Part shown: piece after piece, positions 1 to 8,054 of the stretch
How the letters are laid out: every line of letters starts with the position of its first letter
How positions within the stretch are numbered: position 1 is the first letter of the stretch
From: Actinomycetota bacterium
GTDB lineage: Bacteria; Actinomycetota; Acidimicrobiia; Acidimicrobiales; Ilumatobacteraceae
Direction of reading: 5' to 3'
Assembly: GCA_009919275.1 (NCBI GenBank)
Contig: RGCG01000001.1
Coordinates: 1 to 64,000 of the forward strand
DNA length: 64,000 nt
Position numbers and translations under genes: made by a program
The notes under the pieces: model-generated
Databases searched by the model: none
The model's input: only the letters and a program-made list of their open reading frames with translations
What the model was told of the DNA's origin: nothing

Positions 1-35
1 GCGGAAGCGCGAATTCCGACGTGAAACCAACCTAA

Positions 36-55
36 CACGCACGAATGTGTGCGTG
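36..55 (-). terminator. hairpin downstream of the first UbiB-family gene
   Basis: A perfect 7-bp stem (CACGCAC / GTGCGTG) with a 6-nt loop lies 12 bases past the stop codon of the minus-strand kinase gene. Read on the minus strand it is followed by TTAGGTTGGTTT, which is T-rich but not a clean T-run. I infer a transcription terminator. Bases 1-35 show nothing else that I recognise. Confidence 0.45.
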
Positions 56-67
56 GCGTGGGTCAGT

Positions 68-1468
68 TCAGCGGTGGCTTGCCAGCCAGGCGGCTTCGGC
101 TTCGCCGAGGGGAGTCGACGGCGAGGCGTTGACCATGGGCCACAGTTCCTCGGCAACGCGACGGTAGTTGCCGTTCGCGCGCAGTTCTCCGAGGAGGGCG
201 TAGAGGCCGAGGTTGATTCGCTGGATGAAAACGAACGCGCGCGGAACTGAGGCGTAGTTGGCGATGGGACTGGAGCGGTCGAAGGTGTGTCGCACGATCG
301 ACGACGAGTACTCGGGGGTCCAGTGCATGACGTGCGATTCGCGTACCGGCGCGTAGAAGTGGGAGAAGTAGTCGCCGATCTGGTCGGTGGTGACGGGTGC
401 GTCGGGCTTCAACAGGCCTGCGTCTTCGATGATCTGGCGGAACGCAGCGTCGTCGTGGTTGATGGCGGCGGCAGAGATCATGTTCTTGAACACTGTCATC
501 TCGTCCTCGGTGAAGTGCTTGACGAGGCCGTAGTCGAGGAAAGTGACGCGCACGTTCTCCGGGTCTTCGAGGTGGAAGATGTAGTTACCCGGATGAGGGT
601 CGCCGTTGAAAGCACGGAAGCGGTACAGCGAACGGAACACGTATCGAAAGATCGCCTCGGCAGCGCGATCGCGCACATCTTGGGGCTGATCCATCAGCTC
701 CGACCACGAGCTACCACTGACGAGATCGGAGGTGATGACTCGGGCAGAACACAGGTGCGAATGAACGTGTGGCACGTGGACGAAGGGATGTCCCATGTAG
801 AAGTCGGCGAATTCCTGTTGGTTCTTGGCCTCGCGGGTGTAGTCGAGTTCCTCGGCGAGGCGCTCCTTGATTTCGGCGACCATTTCGTCGGGTTCGAAAG
901 CCTTGAAACCGAAAGCGAGAACTGCTCCGAGAAGGTCGGCATTCTTCAGGTCTGCTGCAATTGCATCGGCCACGCCCGGGTACTGCACCTTGACCGCGAC
1001 GGCCCGCTGCTCGTTCGTGTTCGGGTCGATGATGATCGCGCGGTGAACCTGACCGATCGAGGCCGATGCGATCGGCTCGTCATCCCACTCAACGAACAAC
1101 TCATCGACTGGCTTCCCGAACTCTTCCTCGACAACCCTTCGGGCGAGTGCGCCGCTCATCGGGGGAGCGTTGTTCTGCAGTTCGGCAAGTGCGAGTCGCA
1201 GCGGTTCGGGAAGGCCGTGGTCGAGATAGCTCGCCATCTGACCCAACTTCATGAGGGCGCCCTTCATGTTGCCGAGACGTTCGGCGATCTCGGAGGCGTT
1301 CTTCATTTCGCGGCTGTGGTCGAGGGCTTCTTTGCGCTCCGCCGATGCGAACAGTTTTCGTGCGGCAGTGGTTGCGTAGTTGGTTCCGACTTTCACGCCG
1401 AGCTTGGCGATTTCGGCGTTGCGTCCGAGGCGGCGACGCGACGAGAGGGGAGAACTGTTCTTTGGCAT
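68..1468 (-). CDS. AarF/UbiB (ABC1) family atypical kinase
   Basis: 466 aa. The protein carries the full set of UbiB-family marks in order: the KxGQ segment (KLGQMASYLDHG), ASIGQVHRA, the lysine in VAVKVQYPG, EELDYTREAKNQ, the catalytic GDPHPGN loop and LDYGLV in place of DFG. Members of this family are ATPases or kinases linked to quinone and isoprenoid lipid metabolism; the substrate here is unknown. The ORF extends further upstream, but I chose the ATG at 1468 because the hydrolase gene ends at 1476 and the residues before MPKNSSPLSSRRR look like read-through. It is the last gene of a minus-strand greA - hydrolase - kinase unit. A second, more divergent paralogue lies at 56005-57627. Confidence 0.9.
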   Translation of the reverse strand: MPKNSSPLSSRRRLGRNAEIAKLGVKVGTNYATTAARKLFASAERKEALDHSREMKNASEIAERLGNMKGALMKLGQMASYLDHGLPEPLRLALAELQNNAPPMSGALARRVVEEEFGKPVDELFVEWDDEPIASASIGQVHRAIIIDPNTNEQRAVAVKVQYPGVADAIAADLKNADLLGAVLAFGFKAFEPDEMVAEIKERLAEELDYTREAKNQQEFADFYMGHPFVHVPHVHSHLCSARVITSDLVSGSSWSELMDQPQDVRDRAAEAIFRYVFRSLYRFRAFNGDPHPGNYIFHLEDPENVRVTFLDYGLVKHFTEDEMTVFKNMISAAAINHDDAAFRQIIEDAGLLKPDAPVTTDQIGDYFSHFYAPVRESHVMHWTPEYSSSIVRHTFDRSSPIANYASVPRAFVFIQRINLGLYALLGELRANGNYRRVAEELWPMVNASPSTPLGEAEAAWLASHR

Positions 1469-1475
1469 CGGTCGG

Positions 1476-2333
1476 TCAGGCCTTTGCGCGTTCAACGGCC
1501 GATTTGCACGCACGGACGAGGGTCGGCACGAATTGGTCGGCCGCCGCGTACACGGCGTCGTGGTCGGCATCGACCCGGAAGGCTTCGGCCCTCGGGAGAG
1601 CCTCGAAGAGTCGCATCTGTCGTTTTACGGGGACAACGCGATCACGCATCGTGATGACGACACTCGACGGCACGTCGACCGTGCGGATCCAGTCGCGCGA
1701 GTTGAACGACCCGAGTGCGCCACCCGCCTCGAGAATTGTGCGCCAGTCGTGTTGCTGAAGCTGTGCTGCGGCCCAGGGTTCCCAGTTGCTGACCTTACGT
1801 TGCAGGTAGACGCGTTCAGTGATGCGCTCGCGGGCACCGGCGGGTGTGACGCGTGCAAGTACGCCGAGTCCGTGCAGTCCGAGAAACGACAGACGTTCCT
1901 GACGTGTGGACGCGAAGTAGCCGGACGTTGCCGCAAGGACGAGAGCGCGTACTCGTGACTCGTGTCGCTTCCATACCAACTGGGCAACCGACCCACCCAT
2001 CGAATAGCCGACGGGTATGAATGTGCTGATGCCGAGTTGGTCGGCAAGGGCAGCGGCGTCATCGGCGCAGGCGGCGAGGCTGAAGGGTTTGTTCGACCGG
2101 ATGCCGCGCCCGTGACCACGCTGGTCGGGGGCGATGACACGGAAGTGTTCGCCAAGAGCCCGGTAGCAGGTGAAGAAGTTGAGATCCGCGGTCGCTGTCC
2201 AGCCGTGGAGGAGCATCAATGTCGGGGCATTCGTGGGTCCGGCGACTTCGCGGAAGAACATGGTGCCCCGGCCCGGCAGATGAATTTCACGGCCGGGCGG
2301 GAGAAAGGGGGTTCGCGGTTCGGTGTCGGTCAC
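1476..2333 (-). CDS. alpha/beta hydrolase fold protein
   Basis: 285 aa, GTG start. The fold is shown by LMLLHGW (oxyanion-hole region), the nucleophile elbow GYSMGG, an acidic residue near VVITMRDR and a C-terminal histidine in DADHDAVY. The physiological substrate cannot be read from the sequence; such proteins are esterases, lipases or C-C hydrolases. It begins 3 bases after the greA stop and ends 7 bases before the UbiB-type kinase start, so the three genes are almost certainly co-transcribed. Confidence 0.85.
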   Translation of the reverse strand: MTDTEPRTPFLPPGREIHLPGRGTMFFREVAGPTNAPTLMLLHGWTATADLNFFTCYRALGEHFRVIAPDQRGHGRGIRSNKPFSLAACADDAAALADQLGISTFIPVGYSMGGSVAQLVWKRHESRVRALVLAATSGYFASTRQERLSFLGLHGLGVLARVTPAGARERITERVYLQRKVSNWEPWAAAQLQQHDWRTILEAGGALGSFNSRDWIRTVDVPSSVVITMRDRVVPVKRQMRLFEALPRAEAFRVDADHDAVYAAADQFVPTLVRACKSAVERAKA

Positions 2334-2336
2334 TGG

Positions 2337-2816
2337 TCAGTCGTGGTGTTCGACAGCAAGAATGCGCACGCGCAACTTGTTGCCGTTGGGGGCCTGGTAG
2401 TCGACCCATTCTTCAACACGGCGTTCAAGCAATGCCGCACCGAGCGGAGCCTTTGGGCTCATGATTTCGACACCCTCGCGGCGCTCTTCGATGTGACCGA
2501 TGAAATAGCGCTCGGCCATGTCATCGTCGTCGCCTTCGTAAACGATGGTGACGGTGCAACCGATCGATACTTGACCCTGTTCACCCGAGGCGACGATCTC
2601 GTGATCGTCGAGAATTGCCTCGAGCGTGCGTATGCGAGCCTCCATGTGGCCCTGCTCATCTTTGGCGGCGTGATAGTCGCCGTTTTCGGAGAGGTCTCCC
2701 ATTTCCCGCGCGCGCTCGATCTTCTCGGCCACCTGAATGCGGCCGCGCGTGGTGAGATCGTCGAATTCGGCTTTCAGGCGGTCGTAGGCGACTTGCGTGA
2801 GTTGATGGCGTGCCAT
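2337..2816 (-). CDS. greA: transcription elongation factor GreA
   Basis: 159 aa, the normal length for GreA. It stimulates the RNA-cleavage activity of backtracked RNA polymerase. The N-terminal coiled coil carries the acidic tip motif [15 protein letters not shown], where the acidic residues reach the polymerase active site; the C-terminal half (about residues 80-159) is the FKBP-like domain ending in [10 protein letters not shown]. The start ATG at 2816 is preceded on its own strand by a hairpin and a run of six T, leaving no room for a Shine-Dalgarno sequence; see that feature. It is the first gene of the greA - hydrolase - UbiB-kinase unit and divergent from leuB. Confidence 0.95.
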   Translation of the reverse strand: MARHQLTQVAYDRLKAEFDDLTTRGRIQVAEKIERAREMGDLSENGDYHAAKDEQGHMEARIRTLEAILDDHEIVASGEQGQVSIGCTVTIVYEGDDDDMAERYFIGHIEERREGVEIMSPKAPLGAALLERRVEEWVDYQAPNGNKLRVRILAVEHHD

Positions 2817-2820
2817 ACGG

Positions 2821-2852
2821 AAAAAAGGCTACCGACGGCTCTGCCGTTAGCC
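2821..2852 (-). promoter_or_regulatory. terminator-like hairpin with T6 tract directly before the greA start codon
   Basis: On the minus strand GGCTA + ACGGC pair with GCCGT + TAGCC around a 3-nt loop, with a CGG bulge on the 3' side, and TTTTTT follows at once. The tract ends 4 bases before the greA ATG. It could end transcripts that enter from leuB in antisense, or act as a leader attenuator for greA itself. E. coli greA has a leader terminator, but equivalence here is only inference. Confidence 0.5.
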
Positions 2853-2861
2853 TGCCTGCCT

Positions 2862-3857
2862 ATGGCACATCGCATTGCAGTCATTGGCGGCGACGGCATC
2901 GGACCCGAAGTGACGGTCGAAGCCCTGAAGGTCATCCGGGCGGCAGGAGTCGACGTTGCCACCACCGACTTCGACCTGGGCGGGGCGCGCTTCTTGCGCG
3001 ATGGCGAGATTCTCTCCGACGCGACGCTGAACCAGCTCCGCGATTTCGACGCCATCCTCCTGGGTGCCGTGGGGACACCCGATGTGCCACCCGGTGTCAT
3101 CGAGCGCGGCCTCCTGTTGAAAATGCGCTTCGAGCTCGATCTCTACGTCAACCAGCGCCCCTTCATCGGAACCGCTCCCGGCCACTCGAAGCCGCACGAC
3201 TTCATTGTCATCCGCGAGAACACCGAAGGGCCCTACGTCGGTGAAGGCGGGGTTTTGCGCAAGGGCACGTTGAACGAGGTCGCAACTCAGGGAAGTGTGA
3301 ACACGCGCATGGGTGTCGAGCGGTGTGTTCGCTACGCCTTCGAGCTTGCGTCGAAGCGCGACCGCAAGCACGTCACGTTGGTCCACAAGACGAACGTGCT
3401 CACTTTCGCCGGGGATTTGTGGCAACGCACCTTCGACATAGTGGCAAAGGAGTTCCCGAACGTCGGAACCGCCTACAACCACGTCGACGCGGCGTGCATC
3501 TACTTCGTGCAAGACCCGCACCGCTACGACGTCATCGTCACGGACAACCTGTTTGGCGACATCCTCACCGACCTCGGTGGTGCGGTGAGTGGTGGCATCG
3601 GTCTGGCGTCGTCGGCCAATCTGAACCCCGCGCGTACGGGACCCTCGATGTTCGAGCCCGTGCACGGTTCGGCCCCCGACATCGTTGGCACCGGCAAGGC
3701 AAACCCCACGGCTGCGATTCTCTCGGCGGCCCTGATGCTCGACTTTCTCGGTGAAAACGCGGCTGCAACGCGCGTTCGTGCGGCGTGCGCCGAACCAACC
3801 ACGGGTTCCACCAGCGAAATTGCGAACTCGATCGTTGCTCGCCTGACCGCCAAGTAA
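2862..3857 (+). CDS. leuB: 3-isopropylmalate dehydrogenase
   Basis: 331 aa. It oxidatively decarboxylates 3-isopropylmalate in leucine synthesis and, in the citramalate pathway, beta-methyl-malate towards 2-oxobutyrate and isoleucine. The N-terminus [12 protein letters not shown], the substrate-binding arginine region [33 protein letters not shown], the metal-binding [13 protein letters not shown] and the NAD-binding [11 protein letters not shown] block are all present. The ORF is open further upstream, but the ATG at 2862 gives the canonical start. ilvE follows after 27 bases, and cimA lies beyond a leader, so the locus assembles the branched-chain route through citramalate. Confidence 0.93.
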   Translation: MAHRIAVIGGDGIGPEVTVEALKVIRAAGVDVATTDFDLGGARFLRDGEILSDATLNQLRDFDAILLGAVGTPDVPPGVIERGLLLKMRFELDLYVNQRPFIGTAPGHSKPHDFIVIRENTEGPYVGEGGVLRKGTLNEVATQGSVNTRMGVERCVRYAFELASKRDRKHVTLVHKTNVLTFAGDLWQRTFDIVAKEFPNVGTAYNHVDAACIYFVQDPHRYDVIVTDNLFGDILTDLGGAVSGGIGLASSANLNPARTGPSMFEPVHGSAPDIVGTGKANPTAAILSAALMLDFLGENAAATRVRAACAEPTTGSTSEIANSIVARLTAK

Positions 3858-3884
3858 TCTGCGAAGACCCGAAAGGACTCACGG

Positions 3885-4805
3885 ATGCCCACCCTCGTTC
3901 CCACGCCGAAAATCTGGATGAATGGAAAGCTCGTCAATTGGGACGACGCCAAGGTTCACGTTCTCACGCACACCCTGCACTACGGAACGGGCGTGTTCGA
4001 GGGAATCCGTGCGTACGAAACGGCCGAGGGGCCGGCTGTGTTTCGTTTGACCGAACACATCGAGCGCTTGTTCCGCAGTGCGCACATCCTCGGCATGGAG
4101 ATTCCGTTCACGGTGCAGCAAATCATCGATGCAACCAAAGAAACGGTTGCGTCAACCGGACTTCCGGGTTGCTACATCCGCCCAATCGCCTACTACGGCT
4201 ACGGCGAAATGGGTCTCAACACGCTTCCGTGCAGTGTCGATGTCGCCATCGCATGCTGGCCCTGGGGCGCCTACCTGGGTGACGACGCCATGACCAAGGG
4301 CGTGCGCATGAAGATTTCCTCGTGGAAGCGTCTCGACCACAACATGTTGCCGCCCGCTGCCAAGACGGTCGCGAACTACGCCAACTCATCACTCGCCAAA
4401 GTCGAGGCACTCAAGGCCGGCTACGACGAGGCGATTCTTCTGAACAACGAGGGTCTCGTCAGCGAATGCACCGGAGAGAACCTCTTCGTCGTTCGCGGTG
4501 GGTCGGTCATCACGCCACCGTTGTCGGCGGGGGCACTCGAGGGCATCACCCAGGCGAGCGTCATCACCATTCTCGAGGACCTCGGTTACAAGGTCGACAA
4601 GGGCAACATCGCCCGTTCCGACCTCTACATCGCCGAAGAGATCTTCTGCGTTGGTACCGCAGCCGAGGTCAGTGCAATCAACTCGGTCGACGATCGCAAG
4701 GTGCCGTGCCCGGGCCCCATCGCCAAGCAGGTTGCCGAGACGTACGGCAAGGCCGTGCGAGGCCAGATCCCCAAGTACAAGCACTGGTGCGAACTGGCCA
4801 AATAG
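3885..4805 (+). CDS. ilvE: branched-chain amino acid aminotransferase
   Basis: 306 aa, fold-type IV PLP aminotransferase. It performs the last step of valine, leucine and isoleucine synthesis. Visible marks are [13 protein letters not shown] near the N-terminus, the PLP-lysine region [11 protein letters not shown], and the cofactor-binding [12 protein letters not shown]. The start ATG has AAAGGA 8 bases upstream. It is 27 bases downstream of leuB and probably in one transcript with it. Confidence 0.93.
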   Translation: MPTLVPTPKIWMNGKLVNWDDAKVHVLTHTLHYGTGVFEGIRAYETAEGPAVFRLTEHIERLFRSAHILGMEIPFTVQQIIDATKETVASTGLPGCYIRPIAYYGYGEMGLNTLPCSVDVAIACWPWGAYLGDDAMTKGVRMKISSWKRLDHNMLPPAAKTVANYANSSLAKVEALKAGYDEAILLNNEGLVSECTGENLFVVRGGSVITPPLSAGALEGITQASVITILEDLGYKVDKGNIARSDLYIAEEIFCVGTAAEVSAINSVDDRKVPCPGPIAKQVAETYGKAVRGQIPKYKHWCELAK

Positions 4806-4813
4806 GGCCGATC

Positions 4814-4860
4814 GGGGTTGTCTGGGCGACTGTGTGCGCTCTTTGTGACAATCCCCAGAC
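4814..4860 (+). promoter_or_regulatory. two mutually exclusive stems after ilvE
   Basis: GTCTGGG (4820-4826) can pair perfectly with CCCAGAC (4854-4860). GGGGTTGTC (4814-4822) can instead pair with GACAATCCCC (4847-4856) with a single bulged T. The two stems overlap and exclude each other. This may be an ilvE terminator or the first part of the cimA leader; there is no T-run. Low confidence. Confidence 0.25.
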
Positions 4861-4963
4861 ATATCCACAGCGGGGCGCGACAGGCTCGCAGGCCGAGGAA
4901 ATGCAGGAAAATCACGCCTCCCATTGACGAAACGGGATTTCCGGGGGCAAACTGCTCTCCGTG

Positions 4964-5035
4964 ATGTCCACAGCCCGCACCGTTTCGGCCCTTGGGTCCT
5001 TCGGCGTCGTCGCTGCCGTCATCATTATTCCGTAG
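4964..5035 (+). CDS. Ile/Val-rich leader peptide of the cimA attenuator
   Basis: A 23-codon reading frame starting ATG at 4964 reads MSTARTVSALGSFGVVAAVI and then IIP and stop. Three consecutive isoleucine codons, three valines and a leucine in 23 residues, ending directly before a hairpin and a rho-independent terminator, are the signature of a branched-chain leader peptide. Ribosome stalling at the Ile/Val codons would lower termination and turn on cimA, whose product feeds isoleucine synthesis. The frame is too short for the ORF track. No strong Shine-Dalgarno is visible. GTG at 4961 is an alternative start. Confidence 0.75.
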   Translation: MSTARTVSALGSFGVVAAVIIIP

Positions 5036-5056
5036 CGCACGGGCCACCCCGTGCGC
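5035..5056 (+). promoter_or_regulatory. leader hairpin overlapping the leader stop codon
   Basis: A perfect 9-bp stem GCGCACGGG / CCCGTGCGC with a 4-nt loop begins at the last base of the leader peptide TAG. A ribosome held on the isoleucine codons at 5021-5029 would cover its left arm. It is the likely pause or anti-antiterminator hairpin; I could not settle the antiterminator pairing by eye. Confidence 0.6.
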
Positions 5057-5061
5057 AGCCA

Positions 5062-5082
5062 GCCGCCCACCGGGCGGCTTTT
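5062..5082 (+). terminator. rho-independent attenuator terminator before cimA
   Basis: GCCGCCC / GGGCGGC forms a 7-bp G+C-only stem with a 3-nt loop, followed at once by TTTT and then GTATTT. It lies between the leader peptide and the cimA start at 5113, so it can only act as a conditional terminator (attenuator) or as the end of the leader RNA. Confidence 0.8.
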
Positions 5083-5112
5083 GTATTTCCGGAATCAAGA
5101 AAGAGACGTGAG

Positions 5113-6577
5113 ATGAGCACCCAGAGCAACCAGACCGAGAGCAACCCTCAGACCGGGAGCAATTTTGTCGAGGTATTCGACACGACGCTGCGTGACGGCA
5201 TGCAGGTCGAGGGCGTGTCGGCAACGGTGGAAGACAAACTGCGCATTGCCGAGCAACTCGATTTTCTCGGGGTGCATTTCATCGAAGGTGGCTGGCCCGG
5301 CGCCAACCCGAAGGACATCGAGTTTTTCCGTCGCGCAAAGAACGAATTGAAGTTCGCCAACTCCACCCTTGTTGCGTTCGGCTCGACACGCCGTCCGAAG
5401 GGGAAAGTCGACGATGACGTGACCTTGCGCAACTTGATCGAGGCCGAAACCGCGGCCGTGTGCATCGTGGCGAAGTGCTGGGACTACCACGTCGAGCACG
5501 CTCTGCAGACCACCCTCGAAGAAGGAGTGGCGATGGTTGCCGACTCCGTCGAATTTCTGAAGGCGAACGGTCGCCGTGTTTTGGTTGACATGGAGCATTT
5601 CTTCGACGGCTTCAAACGCAATCCCGAGTTCTCGCTGCGCGTGCTCGAGTCGGCCGTCATGAAAGGAGCAACCCATCTCGTGTTGTGTGACACCAACGGT
5701 GGGTCGTTGCCGCACGAAGTGGGCGACATTGTCGCCGCGGTGCGCAAGCACATCGGAGGAGACGCGATCCTTGGTATCCATTGCCACGACGACACGGGTT
5801 GTGCGGTGGCAAACTCAATCTCCGCGGTTGCCGCGGGTGTACGTCACGTACAGGGAACGTTGAATGGTCTCGGCGAGCGCACGGGTAACGCCAACCTCAC
5901 CACCATCATCCCGAACCTTCAGCTGAAGATGGGTTACCGCTGTCTGCCCGACGAGAACATGCCCCGTCTCACGCCGGTCAGCCACCACGTTGCCGAGGTG
6001 TTGAACAGGCCGATGAATCCGCAGGCTCCGTATGTCGGTGCATCCGCATTCGCGCACAAGGCCGGTCTGCACGTCTCTGCGATCGCCCGCGCGAAGGACG
6101 CCTACGAACATGTCGACCCCGAATTGGTCGGCAACGGCACGCGGTTCGTGGTTTCCGAAATGGCCGGCCGCGCCACCATCCAAATGAAAGCCGACGAAAT
6201 TGGTTTGGCGATGGACGGCCCGGCGGTCAACCAGGTGATCGACGACCTGAAGCGTCTCGAGCACGAGGGCTACCACTTCGAGGCCGCCGATGCATCGCTC
6301 GAATTGTTGATGCGCCGCGCCGCGGGTTGGGAGTCACCTTTCTTCACGGTCGAGTCGATGCGCGTCATCACCGACGAGGCAGCCGAAGATCCATCTCACC
6401 GACTACAAGGTGCGCATCCTCGATGGTGCAACGGCGACGGGTGCAGTGACGCGTGTCCTCATCGATGCGACGAACGGTGAACGTTCGTGGACGACCATCG
6501 GCGTGTCGCCGAACATCATCCAGGCCTCGTGGCAGGCGCTGGAAGAGTCGCTCGTTTACGGGTTGCTCCACAGCTGA
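5113..6577 (+). pseudogene. cimA: citramalate synthase with internal deletion and frameshift
   Basis: The N-terminal catalytic part is intact from MSTQSNQ to about residue 425: VFDTTLRDGMQ, IHCHDDTGCAVANS and GLGERTGNANL are the DRE-TIM metallolyase motifs of the LeuA/CimA family. After SMRVITDE the frame runs into unrelated residues and stops at 6480. The true C-terminus resumes one frame over at about 6389 ([13 protein letters not shown] to SLVYGLLHS, stop 6575-6577). Homologues such as Geobacter CimA have roughly 55 residues between these blocks (the EGxGPVNALD part of the regulatory dimer domain); here only about five remain. So about 150 bases appear missing and the frame is broken. Either a real null or feedback-insensitive allele, or an assembly error. 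Confidence 0.8.
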
Positions 6578-6594
6578 CGGCTACTCTCGGGGGC

Positions 6595-7119
6595 ATGGCC
6601 GCACCGCGCTACGCCCCCGAGTTCACCGCCGGACAAACCCCCGCCTACGAGTCTCCCCAGTACGTTCCTGGCTCATGGAAGCCCGGACGCAAGGGTGAAA
6701 TCGAAGGTCGGCAGCCTGCGGGTCGACGACTCGGCTATCAAGGCCCCGACCAGGGCTTCGTGCTGAAGATCGCCGCCGCATTGCGACCCGAGATCAAGGT
6801 TCAGTCGGGCGAGAACATCGACGACGCGATTCGCGGCAGCATCAACATTGCGCTACGCCGAGCATCGTTGTACGGGCGTGCTCCCGTGGTGCACGACCTG
6901 CGCTTGGCTCTCACCATTTGGGGTTGGCTCGACTCATCCCCGCCCGCCGAACTTGTTGCGGCACGCAAGGCATTGTTCGCGGGCGTTTCGCACGTCACCG
7001 CGCACTACGGCGAGGGTCGCCACATTGCCGACCTCGTACCCGAGGCAACGCTGCGCATGACTCCCGAGGCGGCACGCAACGCGATGCCCGCCTCGTGGCG
7101 CGCCCTCACCGGCTCGTGA
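6595..7119 (+). CDS. conserved hypothetical protein
   Basis: 174 aa from the ATG at 6595; the longer ORF start at 6487 would overlap the cimA tail. I do not recognise a named domain. The first 50 residues are rich in P, G, Y and R and probably disordered (SWKPGRKGEIEGRQPAGRR); the remainder is alpha-helical in character with RGSINIALRRASLYGRAPVVHD and a DLRLALTIWGWLD segment. No signal peptide or clear membrane helix. It starts 17 bases after the cimA stop, so may be co-transcribed. The stop codon overlaps the left inverted repeat. Confidence 0.75.
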   Translation: MAAPRYAPEFTAGQTPAYESPQYVPGSWKPGRKGEIEGRQPAGRRLGYQGPDQGFVLKIAAALRPEIKVQSGENIDDAIRGSINIALRRASLYGRAPVVHDLRLALTIWGWLDSSPPAELVAARKALFAGVSHVTAHYGEGRHIADLVPEATLRMTPEAARNAMPASWRALTGS

Positions 7120-7170
7120 GGGTTCTCGGTGTGAATTGACTCGGATTTTGCTACAACGCGCACCGAGAAA
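7118..7170 (+). repeat. left copy of a 53-bp inverted repeat flanking the EamA gene
   Basis: The segment beginning GAGGGTTCTCGGTGTGAATT is repeated in inverted orientation at 8002-8054 with 47 of 53 positions identical by my alignment. Within the copy the ends are themselves complementary (TTCTCGGTG and CACCGAGAA), so each copy can fold into a hairpin. It starts inside the stop codon of the upstream gene. Confidence 0.85.
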
Positions 7171-7175
7171 AGCGT

Positions 7176-8036
7176 TCAACGTTCTTGGAGCACAATGCCC
7201 GCGATGATGAAGACGCCTCCCACCAGGTCCCATCCCGTCGGCGTCTGATCAAAGACGACATACCCGAAAAGACTCGACACGATCGGCAGCATCGCAAGTA
7301 GCACCGAGTAATGGCGCACGGTGACCTTGCGGAGAATGCGCTGGTCAATTCCGTAGCTCGTGACGCTCGACAACGTCCCGATGACGAGTCCGAGGGGAAT
7401 CAGCCAAAGATGCGAGATAACCGCATCGGCATCGGCGATGCCAAAGGGAATGGTGAAGATCGTTCCGAATACGAATGCCATGGCCAGACCGTCGATTCCC
7501 GCGTGACCACGAGCAACTTTTGCACCCGACACGATGTGCACCGCCCACGATGCCGCGGCGAGAAGAATGAACATCACACCAAGCGGCTCGTCGCCGATTT
7601 CCACTCCGCTCAGGATTGCAACGCCGGCAATTGCGGACACGAGGGCGAGGGCGTTACGTCTGGAACGCGTGAGAACCGCTGCCACGGTGATTGGCCCGAT
7701 GAATTCGATCGCCACTCCCTTGCCGAGAGGGAGGCGGTCGATGGCGAGGTAGAAAAACGTGCTCGTCAATCCGGTTGAGAGTCCGAAGATCGCAGCCGAT
7801 CGCAACGATGCGCGAGTCCATGACTTCGAACGCAGTTTGCGTGGGCCCGCGATTGCGACGGCAACCACCATCGCGCCGAACATCCGCAGCCACGCGAGAG
7901 AGGCGGGATTCGCGGTATCAAACTGCGCCTTTGCAATGGCGTTACCCGAATTGAGTGCGATAGCCGAGAGAAGAAAGAGGATCTCCGGCTCGAACGTGCG
8001 GTTTCTCGGCGTGTCGTGTAGCAAAAACCGAGTCAA
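7176..8036 (-). CDS. EamA/DMT family transporter (RhaT-like permease)
   Basis: 286 aa with about ten hydrophobic helices in two EamA repeats, the usual architecture of drug/metabolite exporters. Typical segments are ILFLLSAIALNSGNAIAKAQ, a conserved tryptophan-containing helix AAASWAVHIVSG, and the C-terminal repeat ending GGVFIIAGIVLQER. Substrate unknown. The only start codon available is TTG at 8036, with an in-frame stop seven codons upstream, and both this codon and the first 11 or 12 residues lie inside the right inverted repeat. The gene sits between two convergent neighbours and is bracketed by 53-bp inverted repeats, which suggests that it arrived as a cassette. Confidence 0.85.
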   Translation of the reverse strand: MTRFLLHDTPRNRTFEPEILFLLSAIALNSGNAIAKAQFDTANPASLAWLRMFGAMVVAVAIAGPRKLRSKSWTRASLRSAAIFGLSTGLTSTFFYLAIDRLPLGKGVAIEFIGPITVAAVLTRSRRNALALVSAIAGVAILSGVEIGDEPLGVMFILLAAASWAVHIVSGAKVARGHAGIDGLAMAFVFGTIFTIPFGIADADAVISHLWLIPLGLVIGTLSSVTSYGIDQRILRKVTVRHYSVLLAMLPIVSSLFGYVVFDQTPTGWDLVGGVFIIAGIVLQER

Positions 8037-8054
8037 TTCACACCGAGAACCCTC
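8002..8054 (-). repeat. right copy of the 53-bp inverted repeat
   Basis: The reverse complement of the 7118-7170 copy with six mismatches. It begins directly after the stop codon of the aldolase gene (8055-8057) and supplies the TTG start and first codons of the transporter gene. The near-palindromic ends are TTCTCGGTG and CGCCGAGAA, so the internal stem has one mismatch compared with the left copy. Confidence 0.85.

Noticed and set aside
287-1654. Long plus-strand ORF of 455 aa opposite the UbiB kinase gene
   Set aside because: It mirrors the kinase reading frame, has no recognisable motif, and the minus-strand protein has complete catalytic motifs.
1962-2861. Upstream extension of the leuB ORF (300 residues)
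   Set aside because: It lies antisense to greA and the hydrolase; leuB has a canonical start at 2862.
6376-6392. Programmed ribosomal frameshift in cimA
   Set aside because: There is no slippery run, and about 50 conserved residues are missing, so a deletion explains the data better.
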